From positions 991,993 through 1,055,992 of the forward strand of contig NZ_PEBI01000001.1 in the NCBI RefSeq assembly GCF_002802875.1: a DNA stretch of 64,000 nucleotides, in the 5' to 3' direction. Made by a program: the position numbers and the translations under genes. Under the pieces are notes generated by a model. That model searched no databases. It saw only the letters and a program-made list of their open reading frames with translations, and had not been told where the DNA came from. How positions within the stretch are numbered: position 1 is the stretch's first letter; the number at the start of each line of letters is the position of its first letter. Origin of the DNA: Bifidobacterium primatium (GTDB taxonomy: Bacteria; Actinomycetota; Actinomycetes; Actinomycetales; Bifidobacteriaceae). This document shows, piece after piece, positions 6,757-16,255 of this stretch.

Positions 6757-9069
6757 ATGAGCGAGAACACCAACGCCGCAGCCAACGCCGCAAGCCCCGA
6801 CACCTTCACGGCCGGCACCGCCGCGACCCCCTCCTACCCCGGCGTGAAGGACCTCACCCTCGAGGAGAAGGCCGGCCTCACCTCGGGCGGCGACGCCTGG
6901 CATCTGCAGGGCGTCGAAAACAAGGGCATCCCCGGCTACATGATCACCGACGGTCCCCACGGCCTGCGCAAGTCGCTCGCCACCGACACCGGCGACACCA
7001 ACCTCGACGATTCCGTGCCCGCCACCTGCTTCCCGCCCGCCGCCGGCCTCGCCAGCTCGTGGAACCCGGCGCTGGCCGTCAGGGTCGGCGAGGCCATGGG
7101 CGAGGAATGCGTGCAGGAGAAGGTCGCCGTCATCCTCGGCCCCGGCGTCAACATCAAGCGCAACCCGCTTGGCGGCCGCTGCTTCGAATACTGGTCCGAA
7201 GACCCGTACCTGGCCGGCCACGAGGCCGTCGGCATCGTCGAAGGCGTGCAGTCCAAGGGCGTGGGCACCTCGCTCAAGCACTTCGCCGCCAACAACCAGG
7301 AGACCGACCGTCTGCGCATCTCCGCCCGCATCTCGCCGCGCGCCCTGCGCGAGATCTACTTCCCCGCATTCGAGCACATCGTCAAAGCCGCCCAGCCATG
7401 GACCATCATGTGCTCCTACAACCAGATCAACGGCGTGCACTCCGCACAGAACCACTGGCTGCTCACCGACGTGCTGCGCGACGAATGGGGCTTCAAGGGC
7501 ATCGTGATGAGCGACTGGGGCGCCGACCACGACCGCGTGGCATCGCTCAACGCCGGCCTCAACCTCGAAATGCCGCCGAGCTTCACCGACGACGAGATCG
7601 TCTACGCCGCACGCGACGGCCGTATCCAGCCCGCCCAGCTCGACCGCATGGCGCAGGGCATGATCGACCTGGTCAACAAGGCCCGCCCGGCCATGAGCCA
7701 GAACGACTACCGCTACGACGTCGACGCCCACGACGAGGTCGCCCACCAGGCCGCCGTCGAATCCATCGTCATGCTCAAGAACGACGACGCCATCCTCCCC
7801 CTCGCCGCCGACGCCAAGGTGGCCGTAATCGGAGAATTCGCCCGCACCCCGCGCTATCAGGGCGGCGGCTCCTCGCACATCACCCCCACGAAGATGACCG
7901 GCTTCCTCGACACCCTCGCCCAGCGCGGCATCGACGCCACCTTCGCCCCCGGCTTCACCTTCGCCGACGAGCCGCAGAGCCAGGCCCTCACCGACGAGGC
8001 CGTCGCCGCCGCGAAGTCCAACGACGTCGTACTGCTGTTCCTCGGCCTGCCCGAGGCGGCCGAGTCCGAAGGCTTCGACCGCGAATCGCTCGACATCCCC
8101 GCCAAGCAGATCGCCCTGCTCGAGGCCGTCGCCGCCGCGAACGAGAACGTCGTCGTGGTCCTCTCCAACGGCTCCGTCGTCTCCGTCGCACCCTGGCGCG
8201 ACCGGGCCAAGGGCATCCTCGAATCGTGGCTGCTCGGCCAGGCCGGCGGCCCCGCGCTCGCCGACGTCATCTTCGGCGAGCAGAGCCCGTCCGGCAAGCT
8301 CGCGCAATCCATCCCGATGAGCATTTTCGACGATCCGACCATGATGAACTGGCCCGGCGAGGAAGGCCACGTCGACTACGGCGAAGGCGTGTTCGTCGGC
8401 TACCGCTACTACGACACCTACGACAAGCCGGTCGCCTACCCGTTCGGCTACGGACTGAGCTACGCCACGTTCGCGATCGCCGACGTCGCCGTGACGAAGT
8501 CCGGCGCGAACACGGCCCATGTCTCCGCCACCGTGACCAACACGTCCGACGTCGACGGCGCCGAGGTCGTGCAGGTGTACGTCGCGCCCGGCAAGGCCGA
8601 CGTCGCCCGTCCCCGCCACGAGCTCAAGGGCTTCGAGAAGGTGTTCCTCAAGGCCGGCGAATCCACGACCGTCGGGTTCGACCTCGACGAGCGCGCCTTC
8701 GCCTACTGGTCCGAGACGTTCGACGACTGGCACGTCGAAGCCGGCGAATACACGGTCGAAGTCGGCGTCAGCTCGCGCGACATCGTCGCCTCCGGCGTCG
8801 TCGCGCTCGACGGCGACGGCAAGGCGAAGCCGCTGACCGAATGGTCCACGTACGGCGAATGGCAGGACGATCCCGTCGGCGCGAAGATCGTCGCCGACAT
8901 GGAGGCGCGCGGCAGGGCCGGTACGCTCCCCCGGCTGCCCGACACCGACATCGTGCGCGTGTTCCTCAAGACCCTGCCCATCAATTCGATGCCGATGATC
9001 AAGAGCGACGGCGGCAAGGAGCTCACCGCCTTCCTGCTCGACGAATACGCCAAGGCGACGGCGAGGTAA
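6757..9069 (+). CDS. GH3 beta-glucosidase (cytoplasmic)
   Basis: A 770-residue glycoside hydrolase family 3 enzyme cleaving beta-linked glucosides. A (beta/alpha)8 domain spans about 30-300, with KHF (174-176) and nucleophile Asp253 in MSDWGADHD. An alpha/beta sandwich follows (about 330-560), then a fibronectin-III-like domain (about 590-680) and a C-terminal extension. No signal peptide is visible, so it acts on imported beta-glucosides. The start at ATG 6757 follows GGAAAGCGAG. It is the first gene downstream of the divergent TetR operators, and a second GH3 gene follows 239 bp later. The exact substrate is not determinable. Confidence 0.93.
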   Translation: MSENTNAAANAASPDTFTAGTAATPSYPGVKDLTLEEKAGLTSGGDAWHLQGVENKGIPGYMITDGPHGLRKSLATDTGDTNLDDSVPATCFPPAAGLASSWNPALAVRVGEAMGEECVQEKVAVILGPGVNIKRNPLGGRCFEYWSEDPYLAGHEAVGIVEGVQSKGVGTSLKHFAANNQETDRLRISARISPRALREIYFPAFEHIVKAAQPWTIMCSYNQINGVHSAQNHWLLTDVLRDEWGFKGIVMSDWGADHDRVASLNAGLNLEMPPSFTDDEIVYAARDGRIQPAQLDRMAQGMIDLVNKARPAMSQNDYRYDVDAHDEVAHQAAVESIVMLKNDDAILPLAADAKVAVIGEFARTPRYQGGGSSHITPTKMTGFLDTLAQRGIDATFAPGFTFADEPQSQALTDEAVAAAKSNDVVLLFLGLPEAAESEGFDRESLDIPAKQIALLEAVAAANENVVVVLSNGSVVSVAPWRDRAKGILESWLLGQAGGPALADVIFGEQSPSGKLAQSIPMSIFDDPTMMNWPGEEGHVDYGEGVFVGYRYYDTYDKPVAYPFGYGLSYATFAIADVAVTKSGANTAHVSATVTNTSDVDGAEVVQVYVAPGKADVARPRHELKGFEKVFLKAGESTTVGFDLDERAFAYWSETFDDWHVEAGEYTVEVGVSSRDIVASGVVALDGDGKAKPLTEWSTYGEWQDDPVGAKIVADMEARGRAGTLPRLPDTDIVRVFLKTLPINSMPMIKSDGGKELTAFLLDEYAKATAR

Positions 9070-9087
9070 TCGATCGGCAAAACCATC

Positions 9088-9149
9088 ATCCAACCCCCGA
9101 TTCCGCGGCCGCGCATCGCGCGGACGACGCGAAAAATCGGGGGTTGGAT
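9088..9149 (+). terminator. Long stem-loop between the two GH3 genes
   Basis: A perfect 14-bp stem (9088-9101 with 9136-9149) encloses a 34-nt GC-rich loop that can itself pair. Only a weak T-rich tail follows, so it may attenuate rather than end transcription, leaving partial readthrough into the second GH3 gene. Confidence 0.55.
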
Positions 9150-9308
9150 TACTGTATTCAGGAGGGTATCGGCGCTCGGACAGGTCGCGTTCAGCAAGAT
9201 GGGCGACAATCGACGTCGACCGAACGACGAGCGACGTCGGACGACGGGCAACACGACGTGCGACGGCAACGACGGATGACATACGACAGACAAGGAAAGG
9301 CGAACGGC

Positions 9309-11987
9309 GTGTCCGCAGCAGATATCAATGATTTTGCCGGCGTCGGCGATCCCATCGACGCGGCCGGGGACATCAAGCCGTTGAGCTTCGATTTCGACGA
9401 GGTGGCCCCCGATATTCCGAGCATTCCGATTCCGCTGCCGCCGACCGTGTCCGGCCGCGTGAAGTCGGCTTCCACATCGGGCGCCTCTACGCCGGACGCC
9501 GCGCCGGCCGCTGAATCGGCCGGAAGTCCGACCGTTGGACAGACCGCCAAGTCAACCGCCGAGCCGACTCGCGAACCTGTCGCCAGCGATGCGATTGACG
9601 ACGATGCGATTGACGACGAGCTGCGGGCCCTGCCGTTCCGCGATCCCTCGCTGAGCATCGACGAGCGTATCGCCGACCTGTTGGGCCGCATGACGCTGCG
9701 CGAGAAGATCGGCCAGATGATGCAGCTCGACGCCCGCGGCGACCTGGATGACGAGATACTGCGCGTCAACGTCGGCTCCATCCTGCACACCAGCCCCGAG
9801 AACCTGTACCGCGCCGCCGAACTGGTGCGCCGAACGAGGCTGCGCATCCCGCTGATCATCGGCGAGGACCTCATCCACGGCTACTCGTTCTATCCCGGCG
9901 CGACCATCTTCCCCGAGCAGCTCGGCATGGCGGTCTCATGGAACCCGGCGCTGGTCGAGAAGGCCGCGCGCGTGACCGCCGTCGAAGGCGCCTCCACCGG
10001 CGTGCACTGGACCTTCTCCCCCGTGCTGTGCATCGCCCGCGACACCCGCTGGGGCCGCGTGGGCGAGACGTTCGGCGAGGATCCGTATCTCATAGGCGAA
10101 CTGGCCTCGGCCATGGTCCGCGGCTATCAGAAGGGACCGGCCACCGAAGGCTCGCTCGATACCGACGCCATCCTCGCTACGGCCAAGCATTTCGCCGGCT
10201 ATTCCGAAACGCAGGGCGGTCGCGACGCCTCCGAGGCCGACCTCTCCCACCGCAAGCTCGCCTCCTGGTTCCTGCCGCCGTTCGAACGCGTGGCCAAGGA
10301 GGGATGCGGCACGTTCATGCTCGGCTACGAATCCATCGAAGGCGTGCCGGTGACGTTCAACAAATGGCTGCTGTCCGACGTGCTGCGCGGCGAATGGGGC
10401 TACAGGGGCACGCTGATCACCGATTGGGACAACGTCGGCCGTGCCGTGTGGGAACAGCATGTGCAGCCGGACTACATGCATGCCGCGGCCGCCGCGGTGA
10501 AGGCCGGCAATGACCTGGTCATGACCACGCCGCGGTTCTACGACGGCGCGTACGACGCCATCCAAAGCGGGCTGCTGTCGGAGAAGGAGCTCGACGCCGC
10601 CGTCAGCCGCGTGCTGGCGTTGAAGTTCCGTCTGGGACTCTTCGAGAACCCTCGTCTGCCCGATGCCGAACGCATCAGGGCCGTGATCGGCAACGACGAG
10701 CATGGCAGGGTCAACCTCGACCTGGCCCGCGAATCCGTGGCGTTGCTGAAGAACGACGGCGTGCTGCCGTTCGATACGGATGCCGTGAGCGCGGATGCGG
10801 CGGATGCGGCCGATGCGACTGCCACCGATGACACGGAATCATCCTCCGTCAAGCCACGGCATCGCGTCGCGCTGGTCGGCCCGCTGGCCGACGACGCGCA
10901 GACGCAGCTGGGCGACTGGGCGGGAAGCTCCGGCCAGGTCACCTGGATGCCGGATGGTCATCCGCGCGAGACCATCACCACCGTCAAGGATGCGTTCGAG
11001 ACGTTGCTGCCCGACGATTGGGAGGTCGTATACCGTCGGGGCGCCGACGTGGTCGACCTCGTTCCCGATCCGGAAGGCGAGTTCTTCCCCGACGGCCAGC
11101 CGCGACCGAAGATCGGCGTGCCGGCCGCCATCGACGAGACCATGCTGAACGAGGCCGTGGCCGCCGCCAACGAGTCGGAACTGATCGTGGCCGTGGTCGG
11201 CGACGTGGTGCAGCTCATCGGCGAAGGCTGCTCGACCGCCACGCTTGAACTCGTCGGCGCGCAGAACGCGCTGCTCGACGCCCTGTACGCCACCGGCAAG
11301 CCGATGGTGGTGGTGCTGATGAACTCCAAGCCGCAGGTGCTGCCCGAATCGGCCATGAACGCCAACGCGCTGCTGTGGGCGCCGAGCCCCGGCATGAAGG
11401 GCGGCCGGGCCATCGCCGAGATCATCCTCGGTCTGACCGAGCCGACCGGTCGTCTGCCCATCACATTCCCCCGCCACGTCGGCCAGCTGCCCGTGTACTA
11501 CAACCAGATTCGCGGACAGCACGGCAACCGGTACGCCGATCTGACGCAGGACCCGGCGTTCGCGTTCGGCGAGGGCCTCTCCTACACCACGTTCGCCTAC
11601 GGCGAGCCGACGATCGGCCATGCGGGCCTCGACCATGCCGAGGACGCCCCAACCGGCGTGATGACCACGTTCACCCGCGGCGACGTCATCGCCGTAAGCG
11701 TCGACGTGACGAACACCGGCGACCGCGTCGGCTCCGAGGTCGTGCAGGCGTACGTCGGCGACCTGGTCACGTCGGTGAGCTGGACGGACCGTGAGCTCAA
11801 GGCGTTCCGGAAGATCACCCTGCAGCCGGGCGAGACGCGGACCGTACGGTTCGAGATTCCGGTCGACGCCTGCTCCATCGTGGACGCGGCCGCGCATCGC
11901 GTGGTCGAATCCGGCGAATTCGAACTGCTCGTCGGCCATTCCAGCCGCCGCGAGGACCTTCGCCGCGCCACCTTCACCGTCAAATAG
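9309..11987 (+). CDS. GH3 beta-glucosidase/beta-xylosidase-like hydrolase with acidic N-terminal extension
   Basis: An 892-residue GH3 enzyme. The catalytic module begins near residue 113; the nucleophile is Asp372 in LITDWDNVG, and KHF is at 293-295. A fibronectin-III-like domain is near the C-terminus. GTG 9309 is chosen as start because AAGGAAAGG ends 8 nt before it; an in-frame ATG at 9276 has no ribosome site. The first ~110 residues are low-complexity and Ser/Ala/Pro/Asp-rich, with a short acidic repeat (DAIDDDAIDDE), and show no signal peptide. A second low-complexity Ala/Asp/Thr insertion lies around codons 497-520. It has only modest similarity to the preceding GH3 and is probably specific for a different linkage. 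Confidence 0.92.
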   Translation: MSAADINDFAGVGDPIDAAGDIKPLSFDFDEVAPDIPSIPIPLPPTVSGRVKSASTSGASTPDAAPAAESAGSPTVGQTAKSTAEPTREPVASDAIDDDAIDDELRALPFRDPSLSIDERIADLLGRMTLREKIGQMMQLDARGDLDDEILRVNVGSILHTSPENLYRAAELVRRTRLRIPLIIGEDLIHGYSFYPGATIFPEQLGMAVSWNPALVEKAARVTAVEGASTGVHWTFSPVLCIARDTRWGRVGETFGEDPYLIGELASAMVRGYQKGPATEGSLDTDAILATAKHFAGYSETQGGRDASEADLSHRKLASWFLPPFERVAKEGCGTFMLGYESIEGVPVTFNKWLLSDVLRGEWGYRGTLITDWDNVGRAVWEQHVQPDYMHAAAAAVKAGNDLVMTTPRFYDGAYDAIQSGLLSEKELDAAVSRVLALKFRLGLFENPRLPDAERIRAVIGNDEHGRVNLDLARESVALLKNDGVLPFDTDAVSADAADAADATATDDTESSSVKPRHRVALVGPLADDAQTQLGDWAGSSGQVTWMPDGHPRETITTVKDAFETLLPDDWEVVYRRGADVVDLVPDPEGEFFPDGQPRPKIGVPAAIDETMLNEAVAAANESELIVAVVGDVVQLIGEGCSTATLELVGAQNALLDALYATGKPMVVVLMNSKPQVLPESAMNANALLWAPSPGMKGGRAIAEIILGLTEPTGRLPITFPRHVGQLPVYYNQIRGQHGNRYADLTQDPAFAFGEGLSYTTFAYGEPTIGHAGLDHAEDAPTGVMTTFTRGDVIAVSVDVTNTGDRVGSEVVQAYVGDLVTSVSWTDRELKAFRKITLQPGETRTVRFEIPVDACSIVDAAAHRVVESGEFELLVGHSSRREDLRRATFTVK

Positions 11988-12024
11988 TCGGCCGATAGCC
12001 GGTGCAAGGAGCGGCCGGCGAATC

Positions 12025-12867
12025 CTATTCCTGATCGTCCTTCACATGGATCGCGTCGTTGATGCGGTCGCGCAGCTCCACGAACTCCGGCGTCGAACGC
12101 ACCTGTTCCATGTTGTTCGGATCGTCGGGGTTCTTCGGAATCGTGATGGGAATGTCCATCTTCACGGTTCCCGGATGCGCGCTCATCACGATCACGCGGG
12201 TCGCGAGGAAGATTGCCTCGTCCACGCTGTGCGTGATGAAGAACACCGTCTTCTTGCGCTCCTGCCAGATCTTCAGCAGTTCGTTCTGCAGCTTCTCGCG
12301 GGTCAGGGCGTCGAGTGCGCCGTAGGGTTCGTCCATCAGGATCACATCCGGGTCGGTGGCCAGCACGCGGGCGATCTGCGCACGCTGCTGCATGCCGCCG
12401 GACAGCTCGTACGGGCGTCGGTTCGCGGCATCGGCCAATCCCACCATCTCCAGATAATGGTCGGCGGTCTTCCTGCGTTCCGCCGGCTCGACGCCCTGCA
12501 TCTTCATGCCGAACTCCACGTTCTTGCGCACGGTGAGCCACGGATAGAGCGGCGGCTTCTGGAACACCACGCCGCGTTTCGGACTGGGCTTGGTGATGCG
12601 CTGTCCGCCGGCCAGGATCTCGCCGTCGGTCGGCTGCTCGAATCCCGCGAGCATGTTCAGCAGCGTGGTCTTGCCGCAGCCGGAACGTCCGACCACGCAG
12701 ATGAAGTCGCCCTGGTTGATGGTCAGGTTGATGTCGTGCAGCGCCGTCACCTCGTCGCCCTGCTGGGTGACGAACCGCTTGTTCACGCCGCGGATGTCCA
12801 CGGCGATGCCGGCCGAGTCCATCTTCTGCTTGTCGAGCAGTTCGTTCCAGGTCAATGCGTCACTCAT
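12025..12867 (-). CDS. ABC transporter ATPase, taurine/sulfonate/nitrate type (TauB/SsuB-like)
   Basis: A 280-residue cytoplasmic ATPase that powers import. Walker A GRSGCGKT is at 60-67, the ABC signature LSGGM at 155-159 and Walker B VILMDEP at 175-181; the KRGVVFQKPPLYPW Q-loop is typical of the nitrate/sulfonate/taurine subfamily. The start at 12867 follows AAAGGA. It is the last gene of the importer operon (permease, binding lipoprotein, ATPase). It is convergent with the GH3 gene, whose stop is 37 bp away. Confidence 0.9.
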   Translation of the reverse strand: MSDALTWNELLDKQKMDSAGIAVDIRGVNKRFVTQQGDEVTALHDINLTINQGDFICVVGRSGCGKTTLLNMLAGFEQPTDGEILAGGQRITKPSPKRGVVFQKPPLYPWLTVRKNVEFGMKMQGVEPAERRKTADHYLEMVGLADAANRRPYELSGGMQQRAQIARVLATDPDVILMDEPYGALDALTREKLQNELLKIWQERKKTVFFITHSVDEAIFLATRVIVMSAHPGTVKMDIPITIPKNPDDPNNMEQVRSTPEFVELRDRINDAIHVKDDQE

Positions 12868-12941
12868 CGGAGGTCCTTTCTCTTGTCCGTTCGCACGACG
12901 CACGTCATGTGTCATGTGCGCCGGGAACGGAGCGTCATGTC

Positions 12942-14057
12942 TTACTTCTCGCCGGCCACCGCGTCGATGGCTTTCGTATATAAGGAGCTGTCATATGAAT
13001 TGCTGACGCTGTCGAGGCTGTTCTGCGTCTTGAGGAACTCGGCCGTCGCCTTGAACGTCGCCGGCAGATTGCCATGGAATATCTCGCTCTGCGCCTTGGC
13101 GTCGGGATAGGTGTACCCCTTGAACTGCGTGAGCACCTCCTTCGGGGAGTTGCCCAGCTGCGAGGAGACGGACTCGGCCGACTGCTGCGGCTTCTTGGCG
13201 ATCTGCTTGGCGGCGTAGTCCTCCACGGCGGTCCATGTCTCCATGGCGCCGGGATTCCTCTCGGCGAAATCGGTCGAGACGAGTTCCATGTCGTAGGTGG
13301 CGGAGCCGGCCTTGGCGGTCTCGGCGCTCGACGTCACGATATGTCCGCCGTCGGCCTTGAGCTTCGACAGCACCGGATCCCAGACCCATGCGGCGTCGAT
13401 TTCGCCTCGGGTCCATGCGGCCGACATCTTGTCGGGGTCGAGATTGATGAGCTTGACGTCCGTATCGTCCATGCCGGCCTCGTTCAACGCCGACAGCAGC
13501 GAGAAATGCGAGGTCGAGCCGAACGGGACGGCGATGTTCTTGCCGGCGAGGTCCTTGATGGTCTTCGCGGAGCCGTCCCGGGTGACCAACGATTCCGCCT
13601 GGCCGATGACGTCGTGGATCCACGCGACCTTGACCGGCAGGTTCAGCGGCGACGAGACGGAACGGACCGCCGGGCTCGAACCGGCCAGACCAAGGTCGAG
13701 CGAACGCGAACCGAACGCCTGGATGACGTCGCCGCCGGAATTGAACTGGTTCCACACGATCTTCGCCTTGGGCATGCAGGCCTCGAGCAGGCCCTGGTCC
13801 TTGACGACGAGGTCGGCGTTCGGAATCGCCTGCCATGCGATGCGGATGGTGCCGGTGAAGTCCTTGTTCACCGTGACCGGGCAGGTGGCGTTCTTCGCCG
13901 AGGAACCCGACGTGTTGCCGACGAGCTCGTCGGCCGTCGGCATCGGCGCGCATCCTGCAAGGCCGGCCAGCATGGCGCCGCAGGAGGCCAGCGCGGCCAC
14001 GCGAACGGTGATGCGACGGCGGAAGTCGTTGCGGTGGAGGGAATCTGTGATGGTCAT
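12942..14057 (-). CDS. ABC transporter substrate-binding lipoprotein (TauA/SsuA-like)
   Basis: A 371-residue extracytoplasmic binding protein. The signal peptide has a basic n-region, a hydrophobic core and lipobox LAGC with lipidated Cys36. The mature part has the two-lobed periplasmic-binding type 2 fold of sulfonate/taurine/nitrate receptors (segments AWQAIPNADLVVKDQG, GSRSLDLGLAGSSPAV and GSTSHFSLLSAL). The start is placed at ATG 14057, just before the signal peptide. It lies between the permease and ATPase genes with gaps of 74-83 bp. The ligand is inferred to be taurine or a similar aminosulfonate from the neighbouring enzymes. Confidence 0.88.
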   Translation of the reverse strand: MTITDSLHRNDFRRRITVRVAALASCGAMLAGLAGCAPMPTADELVGNTSGSSAKNATCPVTVNKDFTGTIRIAWQAIPNADLVVKDQGLLEACMPKAKIVWNQFNSGGDVIQAFGSRSLDLGLAGSSPAVRSVSSPLNLPVKVAWIHDVIGQAESLVTRDGSAKTIKDLAGKNIAVPFGSTSHFSLLSALNEAGMDDTDVKLINLDPDKMSAAWTRGEIDAAWVWDPVLSKLKADGGHIVTSSAETAKAGSATYDMELVSTDFAERNPGAMETWTAVEDYAAKQIAKKPQQSAESVSSQLGNSPKEVLTQFKGYTYPDAKAQSEIFHGNLPATFKATAEFLKTQNSLDSVSNSYDSSLYTKAIDAVAGEK

Positions 14058-14140
14058 GATGTTCTCGATTCGTAGAAGGTCTCGGTGCGGGCGGCGCCCG
14101 CTCGGTGCGGCGTCTCGGACGTCCGGATGTTCGGCATGCG

Positions 14141-14998
14141 CTATTCGCGGCCGACCCACGGCGTGACCAGATGCGTGATGAGCAGGATCAGGCCGTCGAG
14201 CAGCAGGGCGGCGATGCCGATGACGAAGATGCAGGCGATGGTCAGCGGCGTATTGAGCTCGGTGCCGGAAAGATAGGCCAGTGCGCCGATGCCGGGAATG
14301 CCGTTGTTGAGCTCGGCCGCCACCACGGTCGTCCACGCGAAGCCGACCGCCAGACGAATGCCGTTCATGATCGACGGCAGCGAGCTGGGAAACACGACGA
14401 ACAGGAACGCCTTAAGAGGATTCGCGCCCAACGACAGCGCAGAATTGACGCGGTCGCGGTTCACGCCGTTGATGCCATCCACCGTGGCGAGCACGATCGG
14501 CGGGAACGCGGCGAGGAACAGCAGCCAGATCTTCGTGGTGTCGCCGATGCCGAACCATACGATGAGCAGACCGATGTAGCCCAGCGGCGGCAGCGCGCGG
14601 ATGAAGTTGACATACGGCAGCACTATGCGGTTCAGCCACTGCACCTCGGCCAGCAGGAATCCGATGAGCACGCCGAAGACGATGGCCAGAGCCATGCCCA
14701 CGCCGATGCGTTCGAGGCTGACGACCAGATGCTGCCAGAGGAAATACTGCTGCTCGCCGCACACGATGCGCGAGGAACCGGCCGCGATCGGACGGCAGCT
14801 GTTCGCCTCCACGAACGCGTTCCACACCTGGCCGGGGCCGGGCAGATACAGGGGATTCACCAGCTTCGCGGCCGTGGCGCCCCACCAGACCAGCAGGATC
14901 AGCACCAGGGAGATCACCGGCTGGATTCGTCTGGACTTCATCCACCCCGGCAGCCGGAACGGTTTGCGTGTCGTGGGGGTCGTGGTCGTGCTGCTCAT
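14141..14998 (-). CDS. ABC transporter permease, taurine/sulfonate type (TauC/SsuC-like)
   Basis: A 285-residue membrane subunit of the importer with about six hydrophobic segments and the conserved EAA loop (GANPLKAFLFVVFPSSLP) that docks on the ATPase. An extracytoplasmic loop after the first span carries two cysteines (SCRP and VCGEQQ), unusual for the family and possibly disulfide-bonded. The ATG at 14998 follows AGAGGAA. It is the first gene of the importer operon and is separated from the upstream enzyme genes by a terminator at 15031-15064. Confidence 0.88.
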   Translation of the reverse strand: MSSTTTTPTTRKPFRLPGWMKSRRIQPVISLVLILLVWWGATAAKLVNPLYLPGPGQVWNAFVEANSCRPIAAGSSRIVCGEQQYFLWQHLVVSLERIGVGMALAIVFGVLIGFLLAEVQWLNRIVLPYVNFIRALPPLGYIGLLIVWFGIGDTTKIWLLFLAAFPPIVLATVDGINGVNRDRVNSALSLGANPLKAFLFVVFPSSLPSIMNGIRLAVGFAWTTVVAAELNNGIPGIGALAYLSGTELNTPLTIACIFVIGIAALLLDGLILLITHLVTPWVGRE

Positions 14999-15030
14999 GG
15001 TGTGTTCCTCTCTTGGACGGAAACGATATG

Positions 15031-15064
15031 AAAAACGCACCGCTGCCTGGGACGCGGCGGTGCG
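15031..15064 (-). terminator. Intrinsic terminator between enzyme and importer genes
   Basis: On the minus strand, stem CGCACCGC/GCGGTGCG (15064-15057 with 15043-15036) with a 13-nt loop is followed by five Ts (15035-15031). It ends the aminotransferase-dehydrogenase transcript ahead of the ABC importer. Confidence 0.8.
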
Positions 15065-15073
15065 TTCGGAGAA

Positions 15074-16201
15074 TCAGTCGGTGGCGGCGAGATGCTCGTA
15101 CATGTCGCGCAGCATCTCATCGGTGATGTCCACCGGATTGTTGTACAGGTTCGGGTGACGACTGATGCGCACCAGATCGTCGATCTGCGATTCGCTGAGC
15201 GCAAGGTCCTTCAGCCCCGTGCGCATGCCGATGGTCACCTTGAGGTCGTGGATGGCGTCGGCCATGGCGTCCACGTCGGCGAAGCCGAGCGTGCGGGCGA
15301 ACTCCTGCACCCGGCCATGCTGGGCGTCCGCGTTGATGTGGGCGAACCAGTCAAGCGTCAGACCGCAAGCCTCGCCATGCGGAATGCCATGGATGTTGGT
15401 GAGCGGGAACGAGCACGCGTGCGACGACGTGGTCTTCGGCAGCGTGAACGCCAGACCGGCGATCACCGAGGCCTCGCACATCCTCTCGCGGGCCTCGGCA
15501 TTGCGAGGCTCGGCCACGGCCACCGGCAGCCACCGGAACACCAGCTTGGCGGCATGCACGGCGCACGCATCGCAGATGGGCTGATGCCCCTTGCTCCAGT
15601 ACCCCTCGATGGCCTGGCTGAGCACGTCCATGCCCGTGCAGGCCGTCACATACGGCGGCACCGAATAGGTGAGTTCCGGATCCACGATCGCCAGGTTTGG
15701 GAAGAACCCGTCGGAAACGATGGGCGCCTTCTTGCCGAGCGCACGGTTAGTGAGCACCGAAACGCACGTCACCTCGCTGCCCGTGCCCGCCGTAGTCGGC
15801 ACGGCGATCAGAGGCAGATGCTTCTGCGGCATCGCCTTGCCGGTGCCGTGATAGTCGGCGATGGAATCCTCTGTCAGGCAGATGCTCGCCGCGGCCTTCG
15901 CCAGATCCATGGCGCTGCCACCGCCCATCGCCACCACAAAGCCGGTGCCCGATTCACGCATGACCGCTGCGCAGGCGTCCACCTCGCTCACATCGGGATT
16001 CGGGGAGAAATCGCTGAACATGCCGGTCAGCGCGCCGTCGCTGTCGTCGATCAGACGCTGCGCGAAACCGTCGCGCACGAAATGGCCGCTCGTGATCAGC
16101 ATGCCGTTGCGCAGCCCGCGCTCGCGGGCCAGTTCGCCTATCTCGCTGACACGTCCGTTGCCGAACCGAATATCGACCGGCTGCTCGTAATCCCACATCA
16201 T
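15074..16201 (-). CDS. Iron-containing alcohol dehydrogenase, sulfoacetaldehyde reductase candidate
   Basis: A 375-residue group III metal-dependent alcohol dehydrogenase. The dinucleotide site GGGSAMDLAK is near 97-106, and the metal-binding region contains SHACSFPL...GIPHGEACG. In the taurine nitrogen-assimilation route reported for Bifidobacterium, an enzyme of this class reduces sulfoacetaldehyde to isethionate with NAD(P)H (SarD). That assignment here rests on the adjacent class III aminotransferase, 54 bp upstream in the same transcript, and the taurine-type importer. The enzyme alone could reduce other aldehydes. The Shine-Dalgarno GGAGGGG precedes ATG 16201. Confidence 0.8.
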   Translation of the reverse strand: MMWDYEQPVDIRFGNGRVSEIGELARERGLRNGMLITSGHFVRDGFAQRLIDDSDGALTGMFSDFSPNPDVSEVDACAAVMRESGTGFVVAMGGGSAMDLAKAAASICLTEDSIADYHGTGKAMPQKHLPLIAVPTTAGTGSEVTCVSVLTNRALGKKAPIVSDGFFPNLAIVDPELTYSVPPYVTACTGMDVLSQAIEGYWSKGHQPICDACAVHAAKLVFRWLPVAVAEPRNAEARERMCEASVIAGLAFTLPKTTSSHACSFPLTNIHGIPHGEACGLTLDWFAHINADAQHGRVQEFARTLGFADVDAMADAIHDLKVTIGMRTGLKDLALSESQIDDLVRISRHPNLYNNPVDITDEMLRDMYEHLAATD

Positions 16202-16255
16202 GATTCCCCTCCGAAGACAAATGGATGATGACCGTTCGATGATGCCACGCCGGCG

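Noticed and set aside
6601..9282. Very long minus-strand open frame opposite the first GH3 gene
   Set aside because: It is the antisense shadow of a high-GC coding sequence: low-complexity Gly/Val/Asp/His-rich translation, no ribosome site, and the plus-strand GH3 is unambiguous.
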